Shown here: positions 37,085 to 48,003 of the stretch, one piece after another | Position numbering within the stretch: position 1 is the first letter of the stretch | How the letters are laid out: every line of letters begins with the position of its first letter | Origin: Sulfuritalea sp. | GTDB lineage: Bacteria > Pseudomonadota > Gammaproteobacteria > Burkholderiales > Rhodocyclaceae | Direction of reading: 5' to 3' | Assembly: GCA_023700805.1 (NCBI GenBank) | Contig: JAMPYF010000011.1 | Span: forward strand, 39,888-103,887 | Length of the DNA: 64,000 bases | The notes under the pieces: generated by a model | The model's input: only the letters and a program-made list of their open reading frames with translations | Database searches by the model: none | Told to the model about the DNA's origin: nothing | Made by a program: the position numbers and the translations under genes

Positions 37085-38041
37085 CTAGCGCCGATCCACG
37101 CGGGAACCGGCGCTATTGGCCGGATTGCTGCCGCCGTGCAGGTTGGTATGGCAGTTCATGCAGCCGCGCCCCTGGGTCAGGCCGCTGGCGCCGACCGCAT
37201 TGGTGGTCGCGCCGTTGAGGCCGGGGAAATTGCCGCGATGATTGGCCGGCTCGTGACATTGCTGGCACAGAAAGGGCATGCGCATTTTCAGCAGGCCGGC
37301 GGCGACCGTGCCATGCGGGTTATGGCACAACGAACAATCCTGGCGGACCGCGGGGTGGCTCCAGAGGAAGGGGCCGCGATAGTCCATGTGGCAGGTGTAG
37401 CAGGTCTCGTTGACGCTGTCCTTGACCATCAGCTTCGGCCCGGCCGAGCCGTGCGGATTGTGGCAATCGACGCAAACCATCTTGCCTTCGGGTACCGGGT
37501 GATGGTTCGGCCGCGCAAACTGGGCGCGCTTTTCCTTATGGCAGGACATGCACATGTCGGCGACTTTCTCCCGCGTCGTCGCCGGGTCGTGGGCTACGTG
37601 CATCTGATGGCAGCCACTGCAGGCCAGGTCGCGGCGCGAGTGGGTGCTGCCGCCCCAATGCATCAGCCGGTCGCCTTCGTGGCAGGCCAGGCAGGCCTTG
37701 TTGTGGGCCTTCGGGTCGCCTGCGGCATTCTTGCCGAAGGGGCGTTCGGGCAAGGGACGCTCGGTGCCCACCTGCTTCAGGTGGGTTTCGCTTTCGCCGT
37801 GGCAGGTCACGCAGGTCGGCGTGCGGGAATCGGCGACCGTGCCGTGTTTGGTGCGGCCGATCGGCAGCACCGGGTAGTTTTCGATCTCGCCGTCGCTGAC
37901 GTCGTTGTGACAGCGGGTGCAACGGGCATCGCCGACCCTGAGGATGTCCTTGGCGTCGCTTTTCTTGCCCGAGGATGCCGCCGTGGCTGCCAGCGGCAAG
38001 GCGAGCAGGAGCGCCAAGAACCAGCGGGAAGAAAGCCGCAT
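37085..38041 (-). CDS. MtrA/DmsE-type decahaem cytochrome c
   Basis: 318 residues from ATG 38041, where a good signal peptide begins (MRLSSRWFLALLLALPLAATA). Ten CxxCH sites are present: CTRCH, CVTCH, CLACH, CSGCH, CMSCH, CVDCH, CYTCH, CSLCH, CQQCH and CMNCH. Number and spacing match MtrA/DmsE, the periplasmic wire inside the MtrB barrel. Together they form a conduit for electrons to an outside acceptor (or from an outside donor). It is preceded by a monohaem cytochrome gene on the same strand. Confidence 0.93.
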   Translation of the reverse strand: MRLSSRWFLALLLALPLAATAASSGKKSDAKDILRVGDARCTRCHNDVSDGEIENYPVLPIGRTKHGTVADSRTPTCVTCHGESETHLKQVGTERPLPERPFGKNAAGDPKAHNKACLACHEGDRLMHWGGSTHSRRDLACSGCHQMHVAHDPATTREKVADMCMSCHKEKRAQFARPNHHPVPEGKMVCVDCHNPHGSAGPKLMVKDSVNETCYTCHMDYRGPFLWSHPAVRQDCSLCHNPHGTVAAGLLKMRMPFLCQQCHEPANHRGNFPGLNGATTNAVGASGLTQGRGCMNCHTNLHGGSNPANSAGSRVDRR

Positions 38042-38091
38042 CGCGCGCGCGCGGACCAGGCCCGCAGCACTCGACCGGAGGATGGATGCGC

Positions 38092-38466
38092 TCACCGCGA
38101 GAGTATCCAGCGCAGCAGGTTGAGGATTTCCTCTTTCTTCTTCGATTTCACGATCTGGTGATCCTCCTCTTCGCCGTCGATCTTCACCTTGGGCGCGGTT
38201 GTGACATGCGTGAACAGCGTTTTTTCTGCATCGGGTTTGCCGCGGTATTTCTTGGCGACTTCCCGATAGGGCGGACCTTCCTTCTTCACGTCGACCGAGT
38301 GACACTTGAGGCAGTTGCTCTTCTTCGCCAGCTCGAGCGCCGCTTCCTCGTCGACCGCCGCCAGCCCCGCGCCAGGCAAGGTCAGGGCGGCCAGGAGGGC
38401 GCAAAGGCCGCCGGCCCGTCTCTTACTTTCGCGATAGGGCGGCAAGAATAACATTGCGAAATTCAT
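38092..38466 (-). CDS. Small periplasmic monohaem cytochrome c
   Basis: 124 residues from ATG 38466 with an N-terminal export signal. One haem site, CLKCH, lies in AKKSNCLKCHSV. The following GPPYREVAKKYRGK matches class I cytochromes, but the usual Met ligand region (MPP) is missing; the Met-ligand area reads KVKIDGEEEDHQIVK. The sixth ligand may therefore be His. It heads the cytochrome-decahaem-barrel operon and may feed electrons into the MtrA-like protein. Start choice between Met codons at 38466 and 38454 is open. Confidence 0.82.
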   Translation of the reverse strand: MNFAMLFLPPYRESKRRAGGLCALLAALTLPGAGLAAVDEEAALELAKKSNCLKCHSVDVKKEGPPYREVAKKYRGKPDAEKTLFTHVTTAPKVKIDGEEEDHQIVKSKKKEEILNLLRWILSR

Positions 38467-38490
38467 GGTCAACTCAGTATTTACCGTATC

Positions 38491-38504
38491 GCTTGGCGCT
38501 GGCG
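38491..38504 (+). repeat. Partial copy of the dispersed motif (intergenic)
   Basis: GCTTGGCGCTGGCG keeps 12 of 14 core bases but the following GATTCTCACC lacks the RCGGCGA tail. It lies in the divergent gap between the cytochrome operon and the ROK gene, 265 bp from full copy 6. It may be a decayed copy or chance. Confidence 0.4.
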
Positions 38505-38607
38505 GATTCTCACCCAGGCCGGGCGCGCCGGCCTTGATTCCGGATTGCCGGCCGCCGGCCCGGCGCAAGCCACGATACTATTCCAGCTTATCGGCGCGCT
38601 CGGCAGA

Positions 38608-39513
38608 ATGTTAAGAATAGGAATTGATCTCGGCGGCAGCAAAATCGAAATCATCGCCCTCGGCGATGATGGTGGGGAGTTGTTGCGCGAACGCGTGGCC
38701 ACGCCCCAGGGCGACTACATGGCGACACTGAGGGCCGTCGCCGATCTCGTCGTCGCAGCGGAGTCGAAAGTTGGCGCTGGCGGTACGGCGGCGAGTGTCG
38801 GCATCGGCATCCCCGGTGCGGAATCGCGCGCGAACGGCCTGATCAAGAACGCCAACTCGACCTGTTTGATCGGCAAACCGCTCAGGCAGGACCTGCAGCA
38901 ACTGCTGGCGCGCGAGGTGCGCATCGCCAACGATGCCAACTGCTTTGCCTTGTCCGAAGCCGTCGACGGCGCGGGTGCCGGCGCCGGGGCGGTGTTCGGC
39001 GTGATCCTCGGTACCGGCGTCGGCGGCGGCATCGTCATCGACGGCAAGCTGCTGACGGGAGCCAACGCCATCGCCGGCGAATGGGGCCACAACCCCCTGC
39101 CCGGGGAACACCACAAGGACAGCTGCTATTGCGGCAGGCGCGGCTGCATCGAGCTCTATCTCTCCGGCCCGGGCCTGGCCCGCGATCAGCGCCGCGCGGC
39201 GGGAGCAATCGCGGGCGACGACATGTCGCCGGAAGCCATCGTCCGGCGCGCAGCCGCCGGCGATGCGCAATGCGAAGCCACGCTGCAGCGCTACGAGGCG
39301 CGCCTGGCGAAGGCCCTGGCGACGGTGATCAACATCCTCGATCCGGATGTCATCGTGCTGGGCGGCGGCCTGTCGAACATCGACCGGCTCTATGCCAACG
39401 TGCCGCACCTGTGGGGGCAGCACGTGTTTTCCGATCGGGTCGCGACCAGGCTGCTCAAACATCGCCACGGCGATTCCTCCGGCGTGCGCGGCGCAGCCTG
39501 GCTATGGCCCTGA
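38608..39513 (+). CDS. ROK-family sugar kinase
   Basis: 301 residues from ATG 38608. N-terminal RIGIDLGGSKIEIIAL is the phosphate-binding start; the ROK zinc site is GHNPLPGEHHKDSCYCGRRGCIE (quoted in part: CYCGRRGCIE) near 190-205. NDANCFALSEA contains the catalytic Asp. Fructokinase, glucokinase or N-acetylglucosamine kinase are the usual activities; I cannot choose. Residues 55-60 (VGAGGT), between the first helix and GIGIPG, are encoded by dispersed motif copy 6. The next gene starts 10 bp before this one's stop. Confidence 0.9.
   Translation: MLRIGIDLGGSKIEIIALGDDGGELLRERVATPQGDYMATLRAVADLVVAAESKVGAGGTAASVGIGIPGAESRANGLIKNANSTCLIGKPLRQDLQQLLAREVRIANDANCFALSEAVDGAGAGAGAVFGVILGTGVGGGIVIDGKLLTGANAIAGEWGHNPLPGEHHKDSCYCGRRGCIELYLSGPGLARDQRRAAGAIAGDDMSPEAIVRRAAAGDAQCEATLQRYEARLAKALATVINILDPDVIVLGGGLSNIDRLYANVPHLWGQHVFSDRVATRLLKHRHGDSSGVRGAAWLWP
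38769..38791 (+). repeat. Dispersed motif, copy 6 (in the ROK gene)
   Basis: Core at 38769-38782, tail GTACGGCGG, preceded by CGAA. Read as V-G-A-G-G-T. Confidence 0.85.
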
Positions 39514-40181
39514 ATCCACCCGTCCTGATCGAAGGCCTGTATGCCGGCCAGGTAGCCCTGCTCGCCGGCGACAGCCGCAGCAGCGCGATCGTCAAGAGCG
39601 CCGTGGCCGGCCGCCGCCTGCTCAGCGCCGACGGCCTGGCCGGCGATACCCAGGCCGATCGCCGGGTCCATGGCGGCGGCGGCAAGGCCTTGCACCAGTT
39701 CCCCGCCGAGCACCATGAGCGCCTGGCGGCGGCCTTTCCTGCGGCGCAGAATCTCGCGCCGGGCGGCCTCGGCGAAAATCTTTCGACGCATGGCATGACC
39801 GAGGAGCAGGTCTGCATCGGCGACGTGTTTCGCCTTGGCGGCGCGCGCATCCAGGTTTCGCAGCCGCGCACGCCGTGCTGGAAGATCGATCGGCGCACGG
39901 CCTGCGAGGGCGTCGCGGCCCACATCGCCGAGCACGGGCTGGCCGGCTGGTACTACCGCGTGCTGGCGCCGGGCGAGATCGCGGCCGGCGACCGGTTGGA
40001 ACACATCGAGCGGCCGGCCGATGCCGTGAGCCTGGCCGAATTCTGGCGCGTCACCGGCGCGCCGCGGCCGTCGATCGACGCGCTGCTGCGGCTGGCCCAT
40101 GCCAGCGGCCTCGACCCGCAGTGGACCGGCAGACTCACCCAGCGCGCGGAATGGCTGCGCAACAACGGAAACGCCACATGA
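39504..40181 (+). CDS. MOSC-domain protein, YiiM-like
   Basis: 225 residues from ATG 39504, overlapping the ROK stop. Key blocks: VAGRRLLSADGLAGDTQADRR, HGGGGKALHQFPAEHH, LAPGGLGENLST and QPRTPCWKIDRR with the MOSC Cys. YiiM-type proteins bind Mo cofactor and help reduce N-hydroxylated compounds. The C-terminal 3-alpha domain (about 165-215) is present. It overlaps the MFS gene by 4 bp, so ROK, MOSC and MFS form one operon. Confidence 0.9.
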   Translation: MALNPPVLIEGLYAGQVALLAGDSRSSAIVKSAVAGRRLLSADGLAGDTQADRRVHGGGGKALHQFPAEHHERLAAAFPAAQNLAPGGLGENLSTHGMTEEQVCIGDVFRLGGARIQVSQPRTPCWKIDRRTACEGVAAHIAEHGLAGWYYRVLAPGEIAAGDRLEHIERPADAVSLAEFWRVTGAPRPSIDALLRLAHASGLDPQWTGRLTQRAEWLRNNGNAT

Positions 40182-41362
40182 ATCTCTGGCTACGCATCTT
40201 CCTGCCCTTCGCCGCGGGCTATTACTTTTCCTACTTCCTGCGCAACGTCAATGCCGTGATCGCGCCGGAGCTGACGCGCGAACTCGGCGTCTCGGCGGCC
40301 GACCTGGGCCTGCTGACCAGCGCCTACCTGCTGGCCTTCGGCGCCGTGCAGCTGCCGTTGGGTCTCGCCCTCGACCGCTACGGCGCGCGCCGCGTCGAGG
40401 CCGCGCTGCTGCTGATCGCCGCAACCGGCTGCGCGCTGTTCGCCGCAGGCAGCTCGCTGAGCGAACTGGCCTTCGCGCGGGCGCTGATCGGGCTCGGCGT
40501 CTCGGCCTGCCTGATGGCCTCGTTCAAGGCCTTCAGCCAGTGGTTCGGCCTCGAACGCCAGGCCTCGCTCAATGCCGCGATCATGGCCGCGGGAGGGCTC
40601 GGCGCCTTGACTGCATCGACGCCGCTGTCCTGGGCGATTCCCCAGCTCGGCTGGCGCACCGTCTTCGTTGCGCTGGCGGTGGCCGGCGTCGCCGCCGCGG
40701 CGGGAATTTTCAGCACGCCGGAGAAGCCGGGCCAGGCCCATGCCGAGCCGCTCTCCAGCCAGCTTGCCGGGCTCGGCGCGGTGCTGGCCAGCCGCGCCTT
40801 CTGGCGCTATGCGCCGCAATCAACGCTGATCATCGGCGGCTTCCTGGCCTTGCAGGGCCTCTGGGCGGTGCCCTGGCTGATGAACTTCGCCGGCCTCCCG
40901 CGCGAGGCGGCGGCCCACCATCTGCTGCTGATGGGCGGCGGCATGCTGGCTGGTTTTCTCGGCATCGCCTTCGGCGTCGCGCCGCTGGCCCGGCGCGGCC
41001 TCAAGCCCCTGCGGCTGTTGCAGGGCGGCATGGGCATAGGCTTGCTCGCGACCTTGCTGATCGTGCTCGGCGCCGCGCCGGGCGAACCGCTGTGGTTCAT
41101 TTTCGGCCTGGTGTTTTCGGTCGGCAACCTCGCCTACGCGCTGCTGCAGGCGCACTTCAGCCCGGCGCTGGCCGGGCGGGTCAACACCGCGCTGAACCTG
41201 ATGGTGTTCGTCGGCGCCTTCGCCATCCAGTGGGGTTTCGGCGCCATGGTGGATCTCCTGCAGGCCGCCGGCCACACCATGCGCGCGGCCTACCAGATCA
41301 GCTTCGGCGGCCTGCTGGCGGTGCAGGTGGCCAGCTGGCTCTGGTTCCTGCGCGGCCGCTAG
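40178..41362 (+). CDS. MFS transporter
   Basis: 394 residues, twelve membrane helices. N-terminal FAAGYYFSYFLRNVNAVIAPEL and the loop-2/3 motif LALDRYGARRVEA are typical of the major facilitator superfamily, close to the nitrate/nitrite-type or anion/sugar-phosphate-like groups. No NarK nitrate signatures (GxxxNxG) are clear, so the substrate is open. It ends at a convergent 165-bp repeat element facing priA. Confidence 0.88.
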   Translation: MNLWLRIFLPFAAGYYFSYFLRNVNAVIAPELTRELGVSAADLGLLTSAYLLAFGAVQLPLGLALDRYGARRVEAALLLIAATGCALFAAGSSLSELAFARALIGLGVSACLMASFKAFSQWFGLERQASLNAAIMAAGGLGALTASTPLSWAIPQLGWRTVFVALAVAGVAAAAGIFSTPEKPGQAHAEPLSSQLAGLGAVLASRAFWRYAPQSTLIIGGFLALQGLWAVPWLMNFAGLPREAAAHHLLLMGGGMLAGFLGIAFGVAPLARRGLKPLRLLQGGMGIGLLATLLIVLGAAPGEPLWFIFGLVFSVGNLAYALLQAHFSPALAGRVNTALNLMVFVGAFAIQWGFGAMVDLLQAAGHTMRAAYQISFGGLLAVQVASWLWFLRGR

Positions 41363-41527
41363 CGTGAAATACATCGCCAAGCGCGCTGTGTCAGATTCGA
41401 GCGCAGCGAGCCAATCAGTAGCCTCCCCGCGAGGGGAGGATGGGAGGGGCGGGCCCATTTGCCAGCTTGAAGCCCATTGAGGGTATGAGATTTCGTAATG
41501 CGGGGTGGCTTACCGAAGCCATGAGCG
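41363..41527 (+). repeat. 165-bp intergenic element, copy A, with hairpin and G-quadruplex motif
   Basis: Begins CGTGAAAT one base after the MFS stop codon and ends AAGCCATGAGCG one base before the priA stop codon. Most of it aligns (by eye roughly 80-85%) to the reverse complement of 55591-55761. It holds the perfect hairpin CCTCCCC-gcga-GGGGAGG and four G runs (GGGG, GGG, GGGG, GGG at 41433-41453). Confidence 0.8.
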
Positions 41528-43516
<1,989 letters not shown>

Positions 43517-43900
43517 GCCTGCTCAAATGCTTGGCCGACAATGCTCGATAAAGTCTCTGCATAAACACTCAATGCCTTGCTGCAAAAGGGAAAATGGCTT
43601 ACCCACAAATTCTGTGGATAACTTTGTGGGTAAGCAACCGTTGAAACGTCTAAGTGGCCGTCCGACAAGGCGATTTTCATCTCTGCGCAATATTTGAACA
43701 AAATATTATTATTCAAAAACAACTAGTTACACGAATACGCCGGGGAGTGACGGGTCTTCTGCGGAAACTACGAGGGCTGGCGGATTTCTGTGAATAAGTC
43801 AACGTCTTGAGGCATTTTTTTGCCCCCACCGCAAGCCTTGTCGGACGGCCTTTTTCGCGGGGGCAAGCGGTCCAGACCGCGCGCCCCTTGGCTTGACAAA
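43517..43900. other. AT-rich priA-hemE gap with clustered DnaA-box-like sites (possible origin-type region)
   Basis: A perfect DnaA box TGTGGATAA (43613-43621) is flanked by a 13-bp inverted repeat, GCTTACCCACAAA (43597-43609) and TTTGTGGGTAAGC (43623-43635), each arm holding a one-mismatch box (TTACCCACA). A fourth box, TGTGAATAA, is at 43789-43797. Between them lies an AT-rich run (ATATTTGAACAAAATATTATTATTC, 43691-43715, part quoted). No gene is seen in this interval. DnaA-controlled regulation of priA is an alternative reading. Confidence 0.4.
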
Positions 43901-45010
43901 TCAGCCCCGCGCGGAACCGCGCCGGCTGTGGCTGTGCACGGTGTCAACCAAAATTTTCACGTTCTCCGGCGGCGTAAATTGGGAAATCCCGTGACCGAGA
44001 TTGAAGACGTGTCCGCCAGGGCTATGGCTCTCGCCGCCATCGCCGGCGGCGAAACTGTCCAGCACGCGCCGCGCTTCGGCCGCCACCTTGTCCGGCGAAG
44101 CGAACAAGGCCATCGGATCGAGATTACCTTGCAGTGCAACACGGGAACCCACGCGCCGCCGCGCTTCGCCCAGATCCGTGGTCCAGTCGAGACCCACGGC
44201 GTCGCAGCCGATGTCGGCAATGGCCTCCAGCCACTGCCCGCCGCCCTTGGTGAAGACGATGCAGGGAACGCGTTCGCCGTCATGGCTGCGCTTGAGGCCG
44301 GCAACAATGCGCTGCATGTTGGCCAGCGAAAATTCGCGATAGGCCGCGTGCGACAGCGCACCGCCCCAGGAATCGAAAATCATCACGGCCTGCGCGCCGG
44401 ACTCGATCTGCGCGTTCAGGTAGTCGGTCACCGCGGTGGCCGTCACGTCCAGAATGTGGTGCAGCAGATCGGGCCGATCGTAGAGCATGGTCTTGATCGT
44501 GCGGTAATCGGTCGCGGAACCCGAGCCGCCTTCCACCATGTAGCAGGCCAGGGTCCACGGGCTGCCGGAAAAACCGATCAGCGGCACCGAGCCATGCAGC
44601 GCACGGCGTATCTCGGCCACCGCATCCATCACATAGCGCAGATGCACATTGGGATCGGGCACCGTCAGATCGCGGATCGCCCATTCTTCACGCAGCGGCC
44701 GCTCGAACTTCGGTCCCTCGCCATCGGCGAAATACAGACCCAGGCCCATGGCGTCGGGCACGGTGAGAATATCGGAAAACAGGATCGCCGCATCCAGCTC
44801 GAAACGCGACAGCGGTTGCAGCGTAACTTCGCAGGCCAGTTGCGGGTTCTTGCACAGGCTCAGGAAACTGCCGGCGCGACGCCGTGTCTCGTTGTATTCA
44901 GGCAGGTAGCGCCCGGCCTGGCGCATCAGCCATACCGGCGTGTACTCGACGGGTTCGCGCAGCAAGGCACGCAGAAAAGTATCGTTCTTGGGGCGGGTCG
45001 AGGATGACAT
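43901..45010 (-). CDS. hemE: Uroporphyrinogen decarboxylase HemE
   Basis: 369 residues from ATG 45010; the TTG nine bases earlier is less likely. Signatures: [15 protein letters not shown] (about 28-42), [13 protein letters not shown] and the C-terminal FNLGHGI. The enzyme decarboxylates uroporphyrinogen III to coproporphyrinogen III in haem synthesis. Length matches the family. It is the last gene of a long minus-strand run from def to hemE, 60 bp after the trkH stop. Confidence 0.97.
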   Translation of the reverse strand: MSSSTRPKNDTFLRALLREPVEYTPVWLMRQAGRYLPEYNETRRRAGSFLSLCKNPQLACEVTLQPLSRFELDAAILFSDILTVPDAMGLGLYFADGEGPKFERPLREEWAIRDLTVPDPNVHLRYVMDAVAEIRRALHGSVPLIGFSGSPWTLACYMVEGGSGSATDYRTIKTMLYDRPDLLHHILDVTATAVTDYLNAQIESGAQAVMIFDSWGGALSHAAYREFSLANMQRIVAGLKRSHDGERVPCIVFTKGGGQWLEAIADIGCDAVGLDWTTDLGEARRRVGSRVALQGNLDPMALFASPDKVAAEARRVLDSFAAGDGGESHSPGGHVFNLGHGISQFTPPENVKILVDTVHSHSRRGSARG

Positions 45011-45070
45011 GAGCGGCAATCCGGCAGGGCAAAGAACGAATTATCGCACTCTCCGCCCCGCCGCTGGGCA

Positions 45071-46525
45071 TCAGCGCCGCCAGAAGGCCGGCGTCAGCAC
45101 CACCAGCAAGGTGAAAATCTCCAGCCGGCCGAGCAACATGGCGAAGGTGCATACCCAGGTCTGGAAATCCGAGAGCACCTGGAAGGTGGTCGCCGGTCCG
45201 ACCTGGTTCAGCCCGGGTCCGGTGTTGTTGATGCTGGCGACCACGGCCGAGAAAGCGGTGACGATTTCCAGTCCCGAGGACGACAGCAGCAAGGTCATCG
45301 TGACGATGCTGGTCATATACATGAAGCCGAAGGCCAGCACGGCAAACAAAATGTTGTGCGGCACCGCGTTGTCGCCGACGCGTACGGGCCAGACGATATT
45401 CGGATGCATCGCGCGCATCAGTTCGCGATACACCTGCTTGTAGAGAATGATGGCGCGGATCATCTTGATGCCGCCGCCGGTAGACCCGGCGCTGGTGACG
45501 AAGCTGCACAGAAACAGCATCCACAGCGGCGCAAAGAAGGGCCACTGGTTGTAGTCGACACTGGCATAGCCGGTGGTGGTGGCGATCGACACCACGTTGA
45601 AGGCGGCATGGCGCAAGGCAGTCAGGAAATCGACATAAGTGCCCTGCAGCCACAGATAGAAGGCAATACCGAGCACGCTGGCGAGGGTGACGCCGAGAAA
45701 CCAGCGCGCCTCGGGATCGCGCAGATAGGGCTGGAAGGAACGCCCGTCGAGCGCGAGGAACATGGTGGCGAAGTTCATCCCGGCAAGCAGCATGAAGACC
45801 ACCACGACTGCCTCGATGGCGGGAGAATTCCAATAGCCGAAACTCGCGTCATGGTTGGAGAATCCGCCCAGGCCCATGGTGGTGAAAGCATGCATCACGG
45901 CGTCGAACCAGTTCATGCCGGCCCAGTGCAGGGCGAGAATGCACAGTGCGGTGACGACAGCATAAACCGCCCAGAGCCCCTTGGCGGTCTGCGTCATGCG
46001 CGGCGTCAGTTGCGAGTCCTTCATCGGCCCCGGCGTCTCGGCCTTGAACATCTGTCGGCCGCCGATGCCGAGCAAGGGCAGGATCGCCACCGCCAGCACG
46101 ATCAGGCCCATGCCGCCCAGCCAGACCATCATGCCGCGCCAGAGGTTGATCGACGGCGGCAGCGCATCGAGATTCGACAATACGGTGGCGCCGGTCGTGG
46201 TCAGTCCGGACATCGCCTCGAAGTAAGCGTCGGTGAATGAAATGCCGAGCTGGAACATCAACGGCATACCGGCGAACAACGGAAGCAGGGTCCACACCAG
46301 CACCACGATCAGGAAGCCGTCGCGCACCTTGAGATCGTCGTCGTGATGCCGTGCCGACCAAAAAAGAATTAGGCCGACCAGCAAGGTTAGGGCAAAAGCC
46401 TCGTCGTAGGCCAGCTCGGCACCGTCGTGCCAGTACCAGGAGAAGCCGAGCGGAACCAGCAGGGTCAGCGAGAAGCCGATCAGCAATACACCGAACACCC
46501 GCACCACCGGATAGAAGCTTCTCAT
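45071..46525 (-). CDS. trkH: TrkH-family potassium transporter, copy 1
   Basis: 484 residues with about ten helices in four M1-P-M2 repeats. Selectivity-filter-type loops are visible, e.g. SGLTTTGATVLSNLD, TTMGLGGFSNHD, TTTGYASVDY and INNTGPGLNQVG. TrkH forms the K+ channel gated by TrkA, encoded 1.5 kb upstream. It lies 5 bp after a second trkH of the same length. Confidence 0.93.
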   Translation of the reverse strand: MRSFYPVVRVFGVLLIGFSLTLLVPLGFSWYWHDGAELAYDEAFALTLLVGLILFWSARHHDDDLKVRDGFLIVVLVWTLLPLFAGMPLMFQLGISFTDAYFEAMSGLTTTGATVLSNLDALPPSINLWRGMMVWLGGMGLIVLAVAILPLLGIGGRQMFKAETPGPMKDSQLTPRMTQTAKGLWAVYAVVTALCILALHWAGMNWFDAVMHAFTTMGLGGFSNHDASFGYWNSPAIEAVVVVFMLLAGMNFATMFLALDGRSFQPYLRDPEARWFLGVTLASVLGIAFYLWLQGTYVDFLTALRHAAFNVVSIATTTGYASVDYNQWPFFAPLWMLFLCSFVTSAGSTGGGIKMIRAIILYKQVYRELMRAMHPNIVWPVRVGDNAVPHNILFAVLAFGFMYMTSIVTMTLLLSSSGLEIVTAFSAVVASINNTGPGLNQVGPATTFQVLSDFQTWVCTFAMLLGRLEIFTLLVVLTPAFWRR

Positions 46526-46530
46526 CGGCT

Positions 46531-47985
46531 TCAGCGCCGCCAGAAGGCCGGCGTCACCACCACCAGCAGGGTGAAGATCTCCAGCCGGCCGAGCAGCATG
46601 GCGAAGGCGCAGATCCAGGTCTGGAAGTCGTCGAGCGCGGCGTAGGTCGTCGACGGGCCGACCCCGCCCAGCCCCGGCCCGGTGTTGTTGATGCTGGCGA
46701 CCACGGCCGAGAAGCCGGTGACGATTTCAAGGCCGGAGAGCGACATCAGCAAGGTCATCGAAACGATGCTGGTCATGTACACGAAGCCAAACGCCAGCAC
46801 CGCAAACAGTATGTTCTGCGGCACCGGACTGCTGCCTATGCGTATCGGCCAGACCGCGCTCGGATGCATGGCGCGGATCAACTCCCGATACACCTGCTTG
46901 TAGAGAATCATCGCTCGGATCATCTTGATGCCGCCGCCGGTGGAGCCGGAACAGGCGATGAAACTGCCGAGGAAGAGCATCCACAGCTGGGCAAAAAACG
47001 GCCACTGCCCGTAGTCGGTGGTGGAGAGGCCCAGCGAGGTAGCCAGCGATATCGAGTGGAACGCCACATAGCGCAAGGCTTGGCCGAAATGCTCGAAGGT
47101 GCCGACCACCAGCAGGTAGCAGCTCAGCGCCAGGATGCTGGCCACCAGCAGGCCAAGAAAATACGGCGCCTCGGGATCATTGCGGTAGGGCTTGAGCGAA
47201 CGTCCGTGCAGGGCCAGGAAATGCGTGGCGTAGTTGAGGCCGGAAAGCAGGGCGAAAAACATCACCGTCAGCTCGATCGGCAGGCTGTTGAAATGGCCGA
47301 GGCTGGCGTCCTTGGTCGAAAAACCGCCCAGCCCCATGACGCTGAAGGAGTGCATCAGCGCATCCCACGGCTCCATGCCGAAGTACCACAGCGCCAACAC
47401 GCAGGCCGTGGTCAACAGCAGGTACACACCCCACAGGCCCTTGGCGGTTTCGGCAATGCGCGGGGTCAGGCTGGTTTCCTTCATCGGCCCCGGCACTTCC
47501 GCCCTCAGCATCTGGCGGCCGCCGATACCCAGCAGCGGCAGGATCGCCACCGCCAGCACCACCACACCCATGCCGCCGATCCAGTGCATGAAGGTGCGCC
47601 AGAAGTTGATCGACAACGGCATCGCGTCGAGCCCGGACAGCACGGTGCCACCGCTTGCCGTAAGGCCGGACACGGCCTCGAAGTACGCGTCGGTGAAGGA
47701 AATCTTAAGATGCAGGAGCAGGGGCAGGCAGGCGAACAGGGGCAGCAGAGTCCACACCAGGACCACCAGCAGGAAGCCGTCGCGCACCTTGAGTTCGGCC
47801 TTTGCGTGCCGCGCCGGCCACCACAGCAGCAGGCCCACCGCCAGGGTCAACAGGAAGGTTTCGTCGTAGGCGGAATGCGCCCCGTCGTCCAGCCACCACG
47901 ACAGGAACAGCGGTGCCAGCAGGGTCAGCGCGAAGCAGATCAGCAACAGGCCGAAGGCGCGCACCACCGGGTAGTAACGTTTCAT
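46531..47985 (-). CDS. trkH: TrkH-family potassium transporter, copy 2
   Basis: 484 residues, collinear with copy 1 throughout. Its filter loops differ: SGLTASGGTVLSGLD (Thr-Thr to Ala-Ser), SVMGLGGFSTKD, TSLGLSTTDY and INNTGPGLGGVG. The first loop has lost the TTG pattern, so ion affinity or selectivity may have shifted. It lies 18 bp after trkA. Confidence 0.92.
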   Translation of the reverse strand: MKRYYPVVRAFGLLLICFALTLLAPLFLSWWLDDGAHSAYDETFLLTLAVGLLLWWPARHAKAELKVRDGFLLVVLVWTLLPLFACLPLLLHLKISFTDAYFEAVSGLTASGGTVLSGLDAMPLSINFWRTFMHWIGGMGVVVLAVAILPLLGIGGRQMLRAEVPGPMKETSLTPRIAETAKGLWGVYLLLTTACVLALWYFGMEPWDALMHSFSVMGLGGFSTKDASLGHFNSLPIELTVMFFALLSGLNYATHFLALHGRSLKPYRNDPEAPYFLGLLVASILALSCYLLVVGTFEHFGQALRYVAFHSISLATSLGLSTTDYGQWPFFAQLWMLFLGSFIACSGSTGGGIKMIRAMILYKQVYRELIRAMHPSAVWPIRIGSSPVPQNILFAVLAFGFVYMTSIVSMTLLMSLSGLEIVTGFSAVVASINNTGPGLGGVGPSTTYAALDDFQTWICAFAMLLGRLEIFTLLVVVTPAFWRR

Positions 47986-48003
47986 GGTCGGCCGACTGCC
48001 CGC

